Source: Frankia sp. (lineage in GTDB: Bacteria; Actinomycetota; Actinomycetes; Frankiales; Frankiaceae). Taken from it: DNA of 5,850 nucleotides. The notes under the pieces are model-generated. The model was not told where the DNA came from and ran no database searches. It saw only the letters and a list, made by a program, of their open reading frames with translations. Every line of letters starts with the position of its first letter. Position 1 is the first letter of the stretch. The position numbers and the translations under genes are program-made. Positions 1-5,747 of this stretch are shown piece after piece. The stretch is taken from contig JADGHD010000335.1 in the NCBI GenBank assembly GCA_019689615.1, positions 1-5,850 on the forward strand, in the 5' to 3' direction.

Positions 1-152
1 ACGCCGAAGCCGCGGCGCGCCGCTACGGCCTTGACACCAGGTCGGTTCTCGTCGAGGTCGGCCGCCGTGGCATGGTCGGCGGCCAGGAGGACATGATCAC
101 CGACGTCGCCCTCGACCTCGTCGCCCAGGCCGAGGCGGCCGCACAGCGGTAG
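1..152 (+). CDS. dmpG: 4-hydroxy-2-oxovalerate aldolase, C-terminal fragment (DmpG/HsaF type)
   Basis: This is the 3' end of a gene that enters from the left edge; the reading frame begins at base 3 and the TAG stop is at 150-152, leaving 49 residues. The peptide contains a RYGLDTRSVLVEVGRRG stretch followed by MVGGQEDMITDVALDL, which matches what I know of the extreme C-terminus of DmpG/BphI/HsaF aldolases, the part that contacts the partner acylating aldehyde dehydrogenase. The family cleaves 4-hydroxy-2-oxo acids to pyruvate plus an aldehyde, which is channelled to the dehydrogenase (DmpF/HsaG). Catalytic residues lie upstream of the window and cannot be checked. With kstD 2.7 kb away, the steroid version (HsaF, acting on 4-hydroxy-2-oxohexanoate) is plausible, but a phenol/catechol meta-cleavage role cannot be excluded. 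The partner genes are presumably to the left. Confidence 0.8.
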   Translation, partial: AEAAARRYGLDTRSVLVEVGRRGMVGGQEDMITDVALDLVAQAEAAAQR

Positions 153-157
153 TCACC

Positions 158-198
158 GGTGGCGGGCTGGCTGCGGGCCGGCCAGCCCGCCCGCCACC
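158..198 (+). terminator. Strong GC hairpin after the aldolase gene
   Basis: GCGGGCTGGC (162-171) and GCCAGCCCGC (181-190) form a perfect 10-bp stem with a 9-nt loop. GGTG (158-161) can add further pairs with CACC (195-198) across a small bulge. It begins six bases after the aldolase stop codon. There is no T-run, which is common for actinobacterial terminators. Its position between two convergent genes supports a termination role. Confidence 0.6.
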
Positions 199-201
199 CG
201 G

Positions 202-218
202 GCCCTGATGCTCAGGGC
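202..218 (-). terminator. Second hairpin, probable terminator of the LysR gene
   Basis: GCCCTGA (202-208), a TGC loop and TCAGGGC (212-218) form a perfect 7-bp stem. It lies 44 bases beyond the LysR stop codon on the - strand, and between the convergent genes it could act in both directions. There is no clear T-run on either strand. Confidence 0.45.
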
Positions 219-261
219 TTCGCGGCGGACGGTTGTCGGGCGCGGCCGTGAGGACGCCGGC

Positions 262-1155
262 TCAGGACGTACCGGTCATGAGGCGCAGGAAGTGCCGTAC
301 AGGTGCCTCGCGGTGCCCGGCACGGTAGTTGACGTACAGCTCGACGGTGGCACCGGGCTCGACCAGTGGAAGGTAGGTCACCTGGTCGGCCCGGATCACC
401 GAAGCCGACTCGGGCACGATCGCCAGGCCGACGCCGGCCGACACCAAACCCACGATCGTCTGCATCAGCCAGATGTCGGCCTGGACCACGCGCGGCTCGA
501 CGTCGTGGTCGCGCAGCAGCTGGACGAGCCGCCCGTGGATGCCGCCGCTGCCGTGGGCGGCGGGCAGTATCAGCGGCATCCCGGCCAGGTCGCGGACGGA
601 CGCGGCCGGGCGGGCGGCGAGGGCATGGCCCGACGGTGCCGCCAGCAGCAGGCGTTCCGTGGCGACATGGACGCTGGCCAGCTCGTCGGAGTCGACGGCC
701 TGGTACTGGACGACCAGGTCCAGCGTCCCGGCGCGCAGCTGTTCGACGAGCGCGGCCGGCCGCTGTTCGGTGAGGGTGAGTTCGACGTCCGGGTACTCGG
801 CCATGAACCGGCGCAGGAACTGCGGCAGCTCGCCGTTGGCCGCCGTTGGGACCAGGCCGACGGCGAGCCGGCCCGCCTCGCCCCGGCCGATCCGTCGGAC
901 CAGGTCGGTGGCCTGGCTGAACCGCTCCAGCAGCAGCCGTGCCTCGGGCAGCAGGGCCCGTCCGGCCGCCGTCAGCGTCGCGCCCCGCGGCGTCCGCTGG
1001 AACAGCTCGACCCCGAGTTCCCGCTCCAGCGCGTGGATCTGGTTGGACAGCGGCGGCTGGGCCATGTGCAGCGCCCGAGCCGCAGCGGTGAACGAGCCGT
1101 GCTCGGCGACCGCCACGAAGTAGGGGAGGCGGTGCAGGCTCACGGGGTTACTCAT
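262..1155 (-). CDS. LysR-type transcriptional regulator, divergent from the CoA-transferase genes
   Basis: The 297-residue protein has the usual length for a LysR-type regulator. Residues 7-65 form the winged helix-turn-helix: LHRLPYFVAVAEHGSFTAAA, then QPPLSNQIHALERELGVELF, then RTPRGATLTAAG. This is followed by a linker helix and a periplasmic-binding-like effector domain (about residues 90-297), with the typical SAGVGLAIVP stretch near the end. It is a cytoplasmic DNA-binding protein whose effector is unknown. I chose the ATG at 1153-1155 because it leaves six residues before the conserved helix, as in most family members. A start 24 codons further up (ATG at 1225-1227) is open, but would place the predicted operator inside the coding region. 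Neither start has a good ribosome binding site; a GGGAAG lies about 15 bases upstream of the chosen one. The gene is divergent from the CoA-transferase pair, the usual arrangement for a LysR regulator and its target. BenM/CatM-like control of aromatic-acid genes is the closest known model. Confidence 0.93.
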   Translation of the reverse strand: MSNPVSLHRLPYFVAVAEHGSFTAAARALHMAQPPLSNQIHALERELGVELFQRTPRGATLTAAGRALLPEARLLLERFSQATDLVRRIGRGEAGRLAVGLVPTAANGELPQFLRRFMAEYPDVELTLTEQRPAALVEQLRAGTLDLVVQYQAVDSDELASVHVATERLLLAAPSGHALAARPAASVRDLAGMPLILPAAHGSGGIHGRLVQLLRDHDVEPRVVQADIWLMQTIVGLVSAGVGLAIVPESASVIRADQVTYLPLVEPGATVELYVNYRAGHREAPVRHFLRLMTGTS

Positions 1156-1169
1156 ACCCGACCCGTATG
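1153..1169. promoter_or_regulatory. LysR-type operator, ATAC-N7-GTAT
   Basis: CATACCCGACCCGTATG is a perfect 5-7-5 inverted repeat. It fits both the general LysR T-N11-A rule (T1155, A1167) and the ATAC-N7-GTAT site known for BenM/CatM-type regulators. The left arm contains the LysR start codon (CAT at 1153-1155 on the + strand). Two further GTAT half-sites lie at 1187-1190 and 1196-1199 towards the CoA-transferase genes, without good left arms; they could be weaker activation sites. Binding here would allow both autorepression and activation of the divergent operon. No convincing -35/-10 pair was found for either direction. Confidence 0.65.
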
Positions 1170-1335
1170 ACTTCCCATCGGCACTGGTATTGGCCGTATG
1201 GCTCAATCGGGCCGAGACTGACGGCATGTCCTGCCGATCTGTCACCTGTGCGGTCCGTGCTCCGCGCGGGCGGTGGCTGCGCGGAGCACCCGCGCGGTTG
1301 GCCGCCGTCCCCGTCGTCCCGTTGGCGGACGCGTC

Positions 1336-2022
1336 ATGAGGCCGGTCGTCTTCCGCGACGCGGATGAGGCCGTCGCGGACATCCCGGACGGGGCGACGAT
1401 CCTGGTCGGCGGCTTCGGCACCGCCGGGCAGCCGCAGGAGCTGATCGACGCGCTGCGCCGCCACGGTGCCCGTGACCTGACGATCGTCAGCAACAACGCC
1501 GGCAACGGCGACACCGGCCTGGCCGCCCTGCTCGCCGCCGGCCAGGTCCGCCGCATCGTCTGCTCGTTCCCGCGCCAGACCGACTCCTGGGTCTTCGACC
1601 GGCTCTACCGCGCCGGGGAGATCGAGCTGGAGCTCGTCCCGCAGGGGACGCTGGCCGAGCGGATCCGCGCGGCCGGCGCCGGGATCGGCGCCTTCTACTG
1701 CCCGACGGGCGTGGGCACCATGCTCGCCGAGGGCAAGGAGGTCCGTACCATCAACGGGCGGGACTACGTGCTCGAGTACCCGCTCCACGGTGACTTCGCG
1801 CTGATCAAGGCGTTGCACGCCGACGTCGCGGGCAACCTCGTGTACCGCAAGACCGCGCGCAACTTCGGCCCCGTCATGGCGACAGCGGCCGCCTGCACGA
1901 TCGTCCAGGTAGCAAGCGTCGGTGACCTCGGCACCATCGACCCGGAGGAGGTCGTCACGCCGGGCATCTACGTTGACCGGGTCGTCCCGATCGAGCCTGC
2001 CGAACCGGGGGTGGCGGCATGA
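1336..2022 (+). CDS. pcaI: 3-oxoacid (3-oxoadipate-type) CoA-transferase, subunit A
   Basis: The 228-residue protein is the usual size for the alpha subunit of class I CoA-transferases. Residues 18-33 (DGATILVGGFGTAGQP) match the CoA-transferase signature with its GGF core. Further stretches typical of PcaI follow: SNNAGNGDTGLAALL, IVCSFPRQTDSWVFD, LVPQGTLAERIRAAG, LEYPLHGDFALI, and ARNFGPVMA. With subunit B it moves CoA from succinyl-CoA to a 3-oxo acid; in the beta-ketoadipate pathway this gives 3-oxoadipyl-CoA plus succinate. I chose the ATG at 1336 because the protein then starts like other family members and a GGCGGA lies six bases upstream. An in-frame GTG at 1273 would add 21 Arg-rich residues unlike the family. 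It overlaps the next gene by four bases (ATGA). Acetoacetate or a steroid-derived oxo acid is an alternative substrate. The family is certain; the exact substrate is not. Confidence 0.93.
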   Translation: MRPVVFRDADEAVADIPDGATILVGGFGTAGQPQELIDALRRHGARDLTIVSNNAGNGDTGLAALLAAGQVRRIVCSFPRQTDSWVFDRLYRAGEIELELVPQGTLAERIRAAGAGIGAFYCPTGVGTMLAEGKEVRTINGRDYVLEYPLHGDFALIKALHADVAGNLVYRKTARNFGPVMATAAACTIVQVASVGDLGTIDPEEVVTPGIYVDRVVPIEPAEPGVAA

Positions 2023-2690
2023 GGACCGTCGAGCACGCCGACCGCGGCCCACTGACCCGCGAGGAGCTGGCCCGTCTCGTCGCGGCCGACATCCCGCACG
2101 GCTCCTACGTGAACCTGGGGATCGGCCAGCCGACGACCGTCGCCGACTACCTGGACCCGGCCGCCGACATCACCCTGCACACCGAGAACGGGATGCTCGG
2201 CATGGGGCCGACCGCCCAGGGGGCCGACCGTGATCCCGATCTGATCAACGCCGGGAAGATCCCGGTCACCGAACTGCCGGGTGCCTCGTACTTCCACCAC
2301 GCGGACAGCTTCGCGATGATGCGCGGCGGCCACATCGACGTCTGCGTGCTGGGCGCGTTCCAGGTCTCCCAGGACGGCGACCTCGCCAACTGGCACACGG
2401 GGGAGGCCGACGCCATCCCGTCGGTGGGCGGGGCGATGGACCTGGCAACGGGCGCGCGCAACGTCTTCGTGATGATGAGCCTGTTCACCAAGAAGGGCGA
2501 GCCGAAGCTCGTGCCGGCCTGCACCTACCCGCTGACCGGCCGGCGTTGCGTCACCCGGTTGTTCACCGACTACGGCGTCTTCCTGCCCGGCCCGGACGGC
2601 GTGCGGGTGCGCGAGACCTACGGGATCACCTTCGCCGACCTGGCCGACCGCCTGGCGGTCCCGCTGCTCGCGCTCGTGCCTACCGGCTGA
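2019..2690 (+). CDS. pcaJ: 3-oxoacid (3-oxoadipate-type) CoA-transferase, subunit B
   Basis: The 223-residue protein is the beta subunit that pairs with the preceding gene. The N-terminal part has the YVNLGIGQPTTVADYL stretch. Residues 53-61 (LHTENGMLG) are the second CoA-transferase signature, with Glu56 as the expected catalytic glutamate that carries CoA as a thioester. GASYFHHADSFAMMRGGHID, ANWHTGEADAIPSVGGAMDL and KLVPACTYPLTG follow as in PcaJ. The conserved glutamate argues for a true transferase, unlike the steroid ring-opening pair IpdAB, which belongs to the same fold but lacks this residue. The ATG overlaps the TGA of subunit A (2019-2022), and a GGGGGTGG lies just upstream, so translation is probably coupled and the subunits made in equal amounts. 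Expression is likely driven from the LysR-controlled intergenic region. Confidence 0.93.
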   Translation: MRTVEHADRGPLTREELARLVAADIPHGSYVNLGIGQPTTVADYLDPAADITLHTENGMLGMGPTAQGADRDPDLINAGKIPVTELPGASYFHHADSFAMMRGGHIDVCVLGAFQVSQDGDLANWHTGEADAIPSVGGAMDLATGARNVFVMMSLFTKKGEPKLVPACTYPLTGRRCVTRLFTDYGVFLPGPDGVRVRETYGITFADLADRLAVPLLALVPTG

Positions 2691-2701
2691 GCGCACCGCT
2701 C

Positions 2702-2719
2702 GGCCCGCCCGGGTGGGCC
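2702..2719 (+). terminator. GC hairpin after the CoA-transferase operon
   Basis: GGCCCGC (2702-2708) pairs with GTGGGCC (2713-2719) around a CCGG loop, with one G-T wobble. It starts 11 bases after the subunit B stop and is followed only by TT. This is a plausible factor-assisted or T-less terminator separating the operon from kstD. Confidence 0.4.
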
Positions 2720-2787
2720 TTCCCGGCCGCCCGGGCAGCCGTCACGTCCGCCCCGGATGATGGCGCGCGCTGGGCATGACGTAGGTC

Positions 2788-2801
2788 GCACGGCGCCGTG
2801 C
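2788..2801. repeat. 14-bp perfect palindrome upstream of kstD
   Basis: GCACGGCGCCGTGC is fully self-complementary and lies 102 bases before the kstD ATG. It could be an operator for a dimeric repressor, or chance in a GC-rich stretch. It does not resemble the KstR site (AAC-N2-GTT core), and no such site was seen between 2691 and 2903. Confidence 0.35.
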
Positions 2802-2887
2802 CGCCGGGTGGGATCGCCGCGACGACCGCCGTTCCGCGCGTCTGTACGTTCGCCCCGCGCGTGGGCGCGATGACTCGGCGCGGTGAC

Positions 2888-2898
2888 GGAGGGAGGGG
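2888..2898 (+). promoter_or_regulatory. Ribosome binding site of kstD
   Basis: GGAGGGAGGGG is the strongest Shine-Dalgarno-like sequence in the window. It excludes the longer in-frame GTG at 2883, which lies upstream of it. It favours the adjacent GTG (2901) or ATG (2904). GGAGG is 8 bases from the GTG, and AGGGG is 5 bases from the ATG. Confidence 0.7.
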
Positions 2899-2903
2899 CC
2901 GTG

Positions 2904-4619
2904 ATGAGCGACGCGGACCGGCCCGAGAAAGCAGGCGGCTACGACTACGACATTGTCGTGGTCGGTTCCGGCAATGGCGGGATGACCGCGGCCTTGGCCG
3001 CGGCGTACAGCGGAATGCGTGCGCTGATCGTCGAGAAGGCCGACTACTTCGGCGGTACCAGCGCGCTGTCCGGGGGCGCCGTCTGGATCCCGAACAATCC
3101 GGTCAACGTCCGGGCCGGGGTGCCGGACTCGTTCGAGGACGCCGACCGCTACCTGGGGGAGCTCGTCGGTGACCGGGTCCCGGCCGAGCGGCGGCAGGCG
3201 TACCTGACCCATGGGCCGGCGACGATCGAGTTCCTGGAGAAGCACACGGAGCACGTCCGTTTCGCGTATTCACCCGGCTACTCCGACTACCACCCGCAGA
3301 TCCCGGGAGGGCTGGCCGCCGGCCGGTCGATCTCGCCCGTCGCCGTCGACGTGCGCAAGCTCGGCGACCTCGCCCCGACGCTCAACCGCACCGACCTGCT
3401 GGCGCCGCCCGCGGGCATCTGGCTCAAGCCGGTCGAGTACAAGAAGCTCCTGCTGGTCACCCGCACCTGGCGCGGCCGGCTGACCGCGCTGCGGGTCGGC
3501 CTGCGCACCGCCGTCGCCCGCGCGCTCGGCCGGAACATGGTGTCGGCGGGCGCCGCCGGCGTGGTCCGGCTGCGGCTGGCGGTCCGCGACGCCGGGATCC
3601 CGCTGTGGCTGGGCACGCCGATGCGGGCGCTGATCGTCGACGGCCGGCGGGTCGTCGGCATCCGGGTGGAGCGCGACGGCCAGCTGGTCACGATCCGCGC
3701 CCGGCACGGGGTGATCCTCGCCGCCGGCGGCTTCGAGCGGAACCCGGGCATGCGCGCCAGGTACCAGCGCCAGCCGATCACCGCGACCTGGACCTCCGGC
3801 ACGGTGACGAACACCGGCGACGCGATCCTGGCGGCGCAGGCGATCGGCGCCGACGTGGACCTGATGGACCGGGCCTGGTGGGGGCCGGCGATGCTGACCC
3901 CGGAACGGGCGCTGTTCATGCTCTCCGAGCGCAGCCTCCCCGGGTCGATCATGGTTGACGGTGAGGGCCGCCGTTTCGTCAACGAGTCGGCCCCCTACGT
4001 CGACGTGGTCGACACGATGTACGAGCAGCACGCCGCCGGCAGGCCGACCATCCCGTGCTACCTCGTCTTTGACCAGGGCTTCCGGGACCGCTACCCGTTC
4101 GTGAAGGTGCCGCCTCGGCTGCCGCTGCCCAAGGCCTGGGCCCAGGACGGCACGGTCGGCACCGCCGGGACGCTGGCCGAGCTGGCCGAGCGCATCGGCG
4201 TGCCGGCCGGCCAACTGACCGCCACCGTCGAGCGGTTCAACGCCGCGGCCCGGGCCGGCAGGGACGAGGAGTTCGGCCGCGGCGACAGCGCCTACGACCG
4301 GTACTACTCCGACCCGACCATCCGCCCGAACCCGAACCTGGCGCCGCTGGTCAAGCCCCCGTTCTACGCCGCCCGGCTGGTGCCCGGCGATCTGGGCACC
4401 AGCGGCGGCCTGCGCTGCGACGAGCACGCCCGGGTGCTGCGCGCCGACGGCAGCGTCATCGAGGGCCTGTATGCGACCGGGAACTGCTCCGCGGCCGTGA
4501 TGGGCCACCAGTACCCGGGCCCCGGCGCGACGATCGGCCCGGCCATGGTGTTCGGCTACATCGCCGCGCGCCATATCGCCAGCCTCGCCAGCCCGCGTCC
4601 CGAGAGTGTCCCCGGGTGA
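2904..4619 (+). CDS. kstD: 3-ketosteroid delta-1-dehydrogenase (3-oxosteroid 1-dehydrogenase)
   Basis: This is a 571-residue FAD enzyme that inserts the C1-C2 double bond into ring A of 3-ketosteroids, for example androstenedione to androstadienedione. The step leads to ring-A aromatisation and ring-B opening. The N-terminus has the dinucleotide fold YDIVVVGSGNGGM (GxGxxG at Gly21, Gly23, Gly26) with the ribose-binding acid Glu44, then FGGTSALSGGAVWIPNN. The catalytic residues known from Rhodococcus KstD1 (Tyr119, Tyr318, Tyr487, Gly491) correspond to Tyr129 in GYSDYHP, Tyr365 in NESAPY, Tyr537 in GHQYPGPG and Gly541; all are present. The length and the region at 175-230 match the longer mycobacterial form (about 560 residues) rather than the 510-residue KstD1. 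There is no signal peptide or membrane segment. ATG 2904 was chosen; GTG 2901 is equally possible. The gene has its own 213-bp upstream region and no KstR-like site. A delta-4-dehydrogenase or other family member is possible but less likely. Confidence 0.93.
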   Translation: MSDADRPEKAGGYDYDIVVVGSGNGGMTAALAAAYSGMRALIVEKADYFGGTSALSGGAVWIPNNPVNVRAGVPDSFEDADRYLGELVGDRVPAERRQAYLTHGPATIEFLEKHTEHVRFAYSPGYSDYHPQIPGGLAAGRSISPVAVDVRKLGDLAPTLNRTDLLAPPAGIWLKPVEYKKLLLVTRTWRGRLTALRVGLRTAVARALGRNMVSAGAAGVVRLRLAVRDAGIPLWLGTPMRALIVDGRRVVGIRVERDGQLVTIRARHGVILAAGGFERNPGMRARYQRQPITATWTSGTVTNTGDAILAAQAIGADVDLMDRAWWGPAMLTPERALFMLSERSLPGSIMVDGEGRRFVNESAPYVDVVDTMYEQHAAGRPTIPCYLVFDQGFRDRYPFVKVPPRLPLPKAWAQDGTVGTAGTLAELAERIGVPAGQLTATVERFNAAARAGRDEEFGRGDSAYDRYYSDPTIRPNPNLAPLVKPPFYAARLVPGDLGTSGGLRCDEHARVLRADGSVIEGLYATGNCSAAVMGHQYPGPGATIGPAMVFGYIAARHIASLASPRPESVPG

Positions 4620-4671
4620 CCCGCCCGCGACCGGGCGCCGCGGCCGGCCCCGCCGGCACGGCCGCCGGAGG

Positions 4672-4700
4672 CGGCGACGGCGCGGGCGGTCGCCGATTTT
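4672..4700 (+). terminator. Intrinsic terminator after kstD
   Basis: CGGCGAC (4672-4678) and GTCGCCG (4689-4695) form a perfect 7-bp stem with a 10-nt loop, followed directly by ATTTT (4696-4700). This is the only hairpin in the window with a real T-run. A second small hairpin, GCCGCC-GGA-GGCGGC (4661-4675), lies just before it. It sits 53 bases after the kstD stop. Confidence 0.6.
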
Positions 4701-4757
4701 CCCGGTCATCCCAGCGGCCGGAATGCGGCGGCCGGGAAATCCGTCCGCGGACCTTAA

Positions 4758-4945
4758 CTCGACGCGATCAACAGCGAACTCGCCTCGGCCGACACCAGAT
4801 CGACAGATACCTGACCGCGTTCGAGAACGGCAGCTCACCGACGAGCACTGCAGGCAGCGCATCGATGCGCTCAGTTGTCAGGCCAGCCAGCTGCGCATCC
4901 GGCGTGACGCTCCAGGACGCCCTGCCCCACCCACCTGAGTTCGGA
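4758..4945 (+). pseudogene. Remnant of a serine recombinase C-terminal (coiled-coil) region
   Basis: Pieces from the three forward frames join into one recombinase-like peptide. LDAINSELASADT (4758-4796) is followed, one frame over, by QIDRYLTAFENG (from 4796 to 4831). LTDEHCRQRIDALSCQASQL and RIRRDA follow in the third frame (4834-4911), then QDALPHPPEF (from 4913). The order and wording match the C-terminal coiled-coil part of large serine recombinases of actinobacteria (IDRYLxAFExG, then a C-R-R-I-x-x-L type stretch, then L-R-x-R-R-x-E/A-L). No single frame carries it, so at least three frame changes have accumulated. The catalytic domain and start are absent, and a TAA precedes the fragment at 4755-4757. 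It is best read as debris of an integrated element. The call rests on recalled family features and is moderately sure. Confidence 0.5.
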
Positions 4946-5123
4946 GGCCGCTGCCCGTCGCTGACGCCGCCGATGTCGGGTGGCGTCCTCGCGCCTGCCC
5001 GCCCGGCCGGATGGCTGGCGGGCGTTCGGCGCGACCGGCGCCGGCCTGACCCTGTCCGCGGCTCCCGACGGCCGGGGTCGGCACCCCGCTGGTGTCGGCG
5101 CCTCGCCAAGTGTCGGCGCGGCC

Positions 5124-5145
5124 TATTGACAATGATTTTCATTTT
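5124..5145. promoter_or_regulatory. Zur/Fur-like operator overlapping a TTGACA -35 element
   Basis: TGACAAT-G-ATTTTCA (5127-5141) is a 7-1-7 inverted repeat with one mismatch. It closely resembles the Zur box known from actinobacteria (consensus-like TGAAAATGATTTTCA). A shifted palindrome, AATGA-TTT-TCATT (5131-5143), is also present, as is common for Fur-family sites. Only 4 of the 22 bases are G or C, in a window near 70-75% GC. A perfect TTGACA (5126-5131) overlaps it; the best -10 candidate is AAGGTT at 5150-5155, which is weak. Binding here would block the promoter of the gene starting at 5192. Control by Fur rather than Zur is the main alternative. Confidence 0.6.
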
Positions 5146-5191
5146 GTGGAAGGTTGGTGGCGACGGTGATCCCTCACTCTGGGAGGCGCTC

Positions 5192-5584
5192 GTGTCTCTG
5201 ACCGTGTCCGCTGATGTTCTTGCTGCCGCCGAGGACGGGCGGCTGACCGACGATGCGTTCCTTGCCTGCGTGCGTGAGTCGTTGCCCTACGCCTACGCGC
5301 TGGTCGAGCGGCTGGCGGGGGAGCTGCCCGGTAGCGGGCGGGACTTCGCCGACAACCTGGTGCCGCCGCCGGATGAGGTGGCTCGGGGGCAGCTGCTGCG
5401 GGCGCTGGCGAGCAACGCGATCCGCGGTGCGCTGGAGCGTCGGTTCGGCGTGGTGCTGGCGTTCCAGAACTGCCACCGTCTCGCCGCGTTCCGGCCGGAC
5501 GCGGTGGGTGCGCAGGAGTACCAGCGGTTCGTCTCGGCCGAGGCGCAGATTCTCAACCAGCAGCCGGAACTCGTGAACTGCTGA
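5192..5584 (+). CDS. Conserved actinobacterial protein of unknown function (SCO5389-like)
   Basis: The gene encodes a 130-residue soluble protein without signal peptide or membrane segment. It resembles a small family I associate with Streptomyces coelicolor SCO5389. Shared features as I recall them are a C-V-R-x-S-L-P-Y-A motif (Cys26-Ala34), FADN-x-x-PPPDE-x-ARGQLLRALAS (52-74), AIRGALERRFGV (76-87), AFQNCHR (90-96) and an LNQQPEL-x-x-C ending (121-130). Three cysteines (26, 94, 130) plus His95 fall inside these stretches, the last being the final residue. The GTG at 5192 is chosen because GGGAGG lies five bases upstream (5181-5186). The in-frame ATG at 5132 lies inside the predicted operator and has no ribosome binding site. 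The function is unknown; the Zur/Fur-like site just upstream hints at metal-dependent expression. It appears to be a single-gene unit unrelated to the steroid genes. Confidence 0.85.
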   Translation: MSLTVSADVLAAAEDGRLTDDAFLACVRESLPYAYALVERLAGELPGSGRDFADNLVPPPDEVARGQLLRALASNAIRGALERRFGVVLAFQNCHRLAAFRPDAVGAQEYQRFVSAEAQILNQQPELVNC

Positions 5585-5612
5585 CGGGCCAGTCCTGATG
5601 CCGGGCCCGGGG

Positions 5613-5627
5613 GCGGGAGCTTCTCGC
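5613..5627 (+). terminator. Weak hairpin after the small conserved gene
   Basis: GCGGGA (5613-5618), loop GCT, TCTCGC (5622-5627) forms a 6-bp stem with one wobble, 28 bases after the stop codon. A CCGGGCCCGG palindrome precedes it at 5602-5611. There is no T-run, so this is only a candidate terminator. Confidence 0.3.
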
Positions 5628-5747
5628 GGGCTGGTCGCCACCGGCGAGGTGGGCGACGTCCCCGGGCCACTGGCAGCCGAGACGGTCAGCCGTGCGGGGT
5701 GATTCCGCCGTTCGTGGCCGTGGGGCGTCGCCTGGCAGGCTTGCGCG

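Larger units (their letters stand above)
4620..5191. other. Gene-poor stretch between kstD and the small conserved gene
   Basis: This 572-base gap holds the kstD terminator (to 4700), a decayed recombinase fragment (about 4758-4945) and the AT-rich regulatory patch (5124-5145). Between about 4945 and 5120 I see no gene, RNA or protein resemblance. The only structure there is a 10-bp direct repeat, GTGTCGGCGC, at 5092-5101 and 5110-5119, 18 bases apart. The frame open through the whole stretch encodes Arg/Pro-rich sequence typical of a GC-rich shadow. Confidence 0.6.

Noticed and set aside
208..1170. A 320-residue + strand open frame opposite the LysR gene
   Set aside because: It is antisense to a complete, well-conserved regulator and its composition is that of a shadow frame.
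1156..1335. A KstR site or a clear -35/-10 promoter between the divergent genes
   Set aside because: No AAC-N2-GTT core was found, and no hexamer pair with acceptable spacing could be defended for either direction.
262..2052. A 596-residue - strand frame continuing the LysR protein upstream through the CoA-transferase A gene
   Set aside because: The part beyond 1155 is antisense to a clear CoA-transferase subunit and has Arg/Asp/Gly-rich content without family resemblance. The LysR family normally starts where the ATG at 1155 lies.
3270..4862. A 530-residue - strand open frame opposite kstD
   Set aside because: kstD is unmistakable on the + strand with all catalytic residues. The opposite frame is His/Arg/Gly-rich sequence of the kind produced by codons with G/C third bases.
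5092..5119. Direct repeat GTGTCGGCGC as a possible attachment site or repeat array
   Set aside because: There are only two 10-bp copies of GC-rich sequence 18 bases apart, with no further units and no link to an intact element.
4616..5191. A long N-terminal extension of the small conserved protein (frame open from 4616)
   Set aside because: The extension runs through the kstD terminator, the recombinase debris and the AT-rich operator. The good ribosome binding site and family-like start are at 5181-5194.
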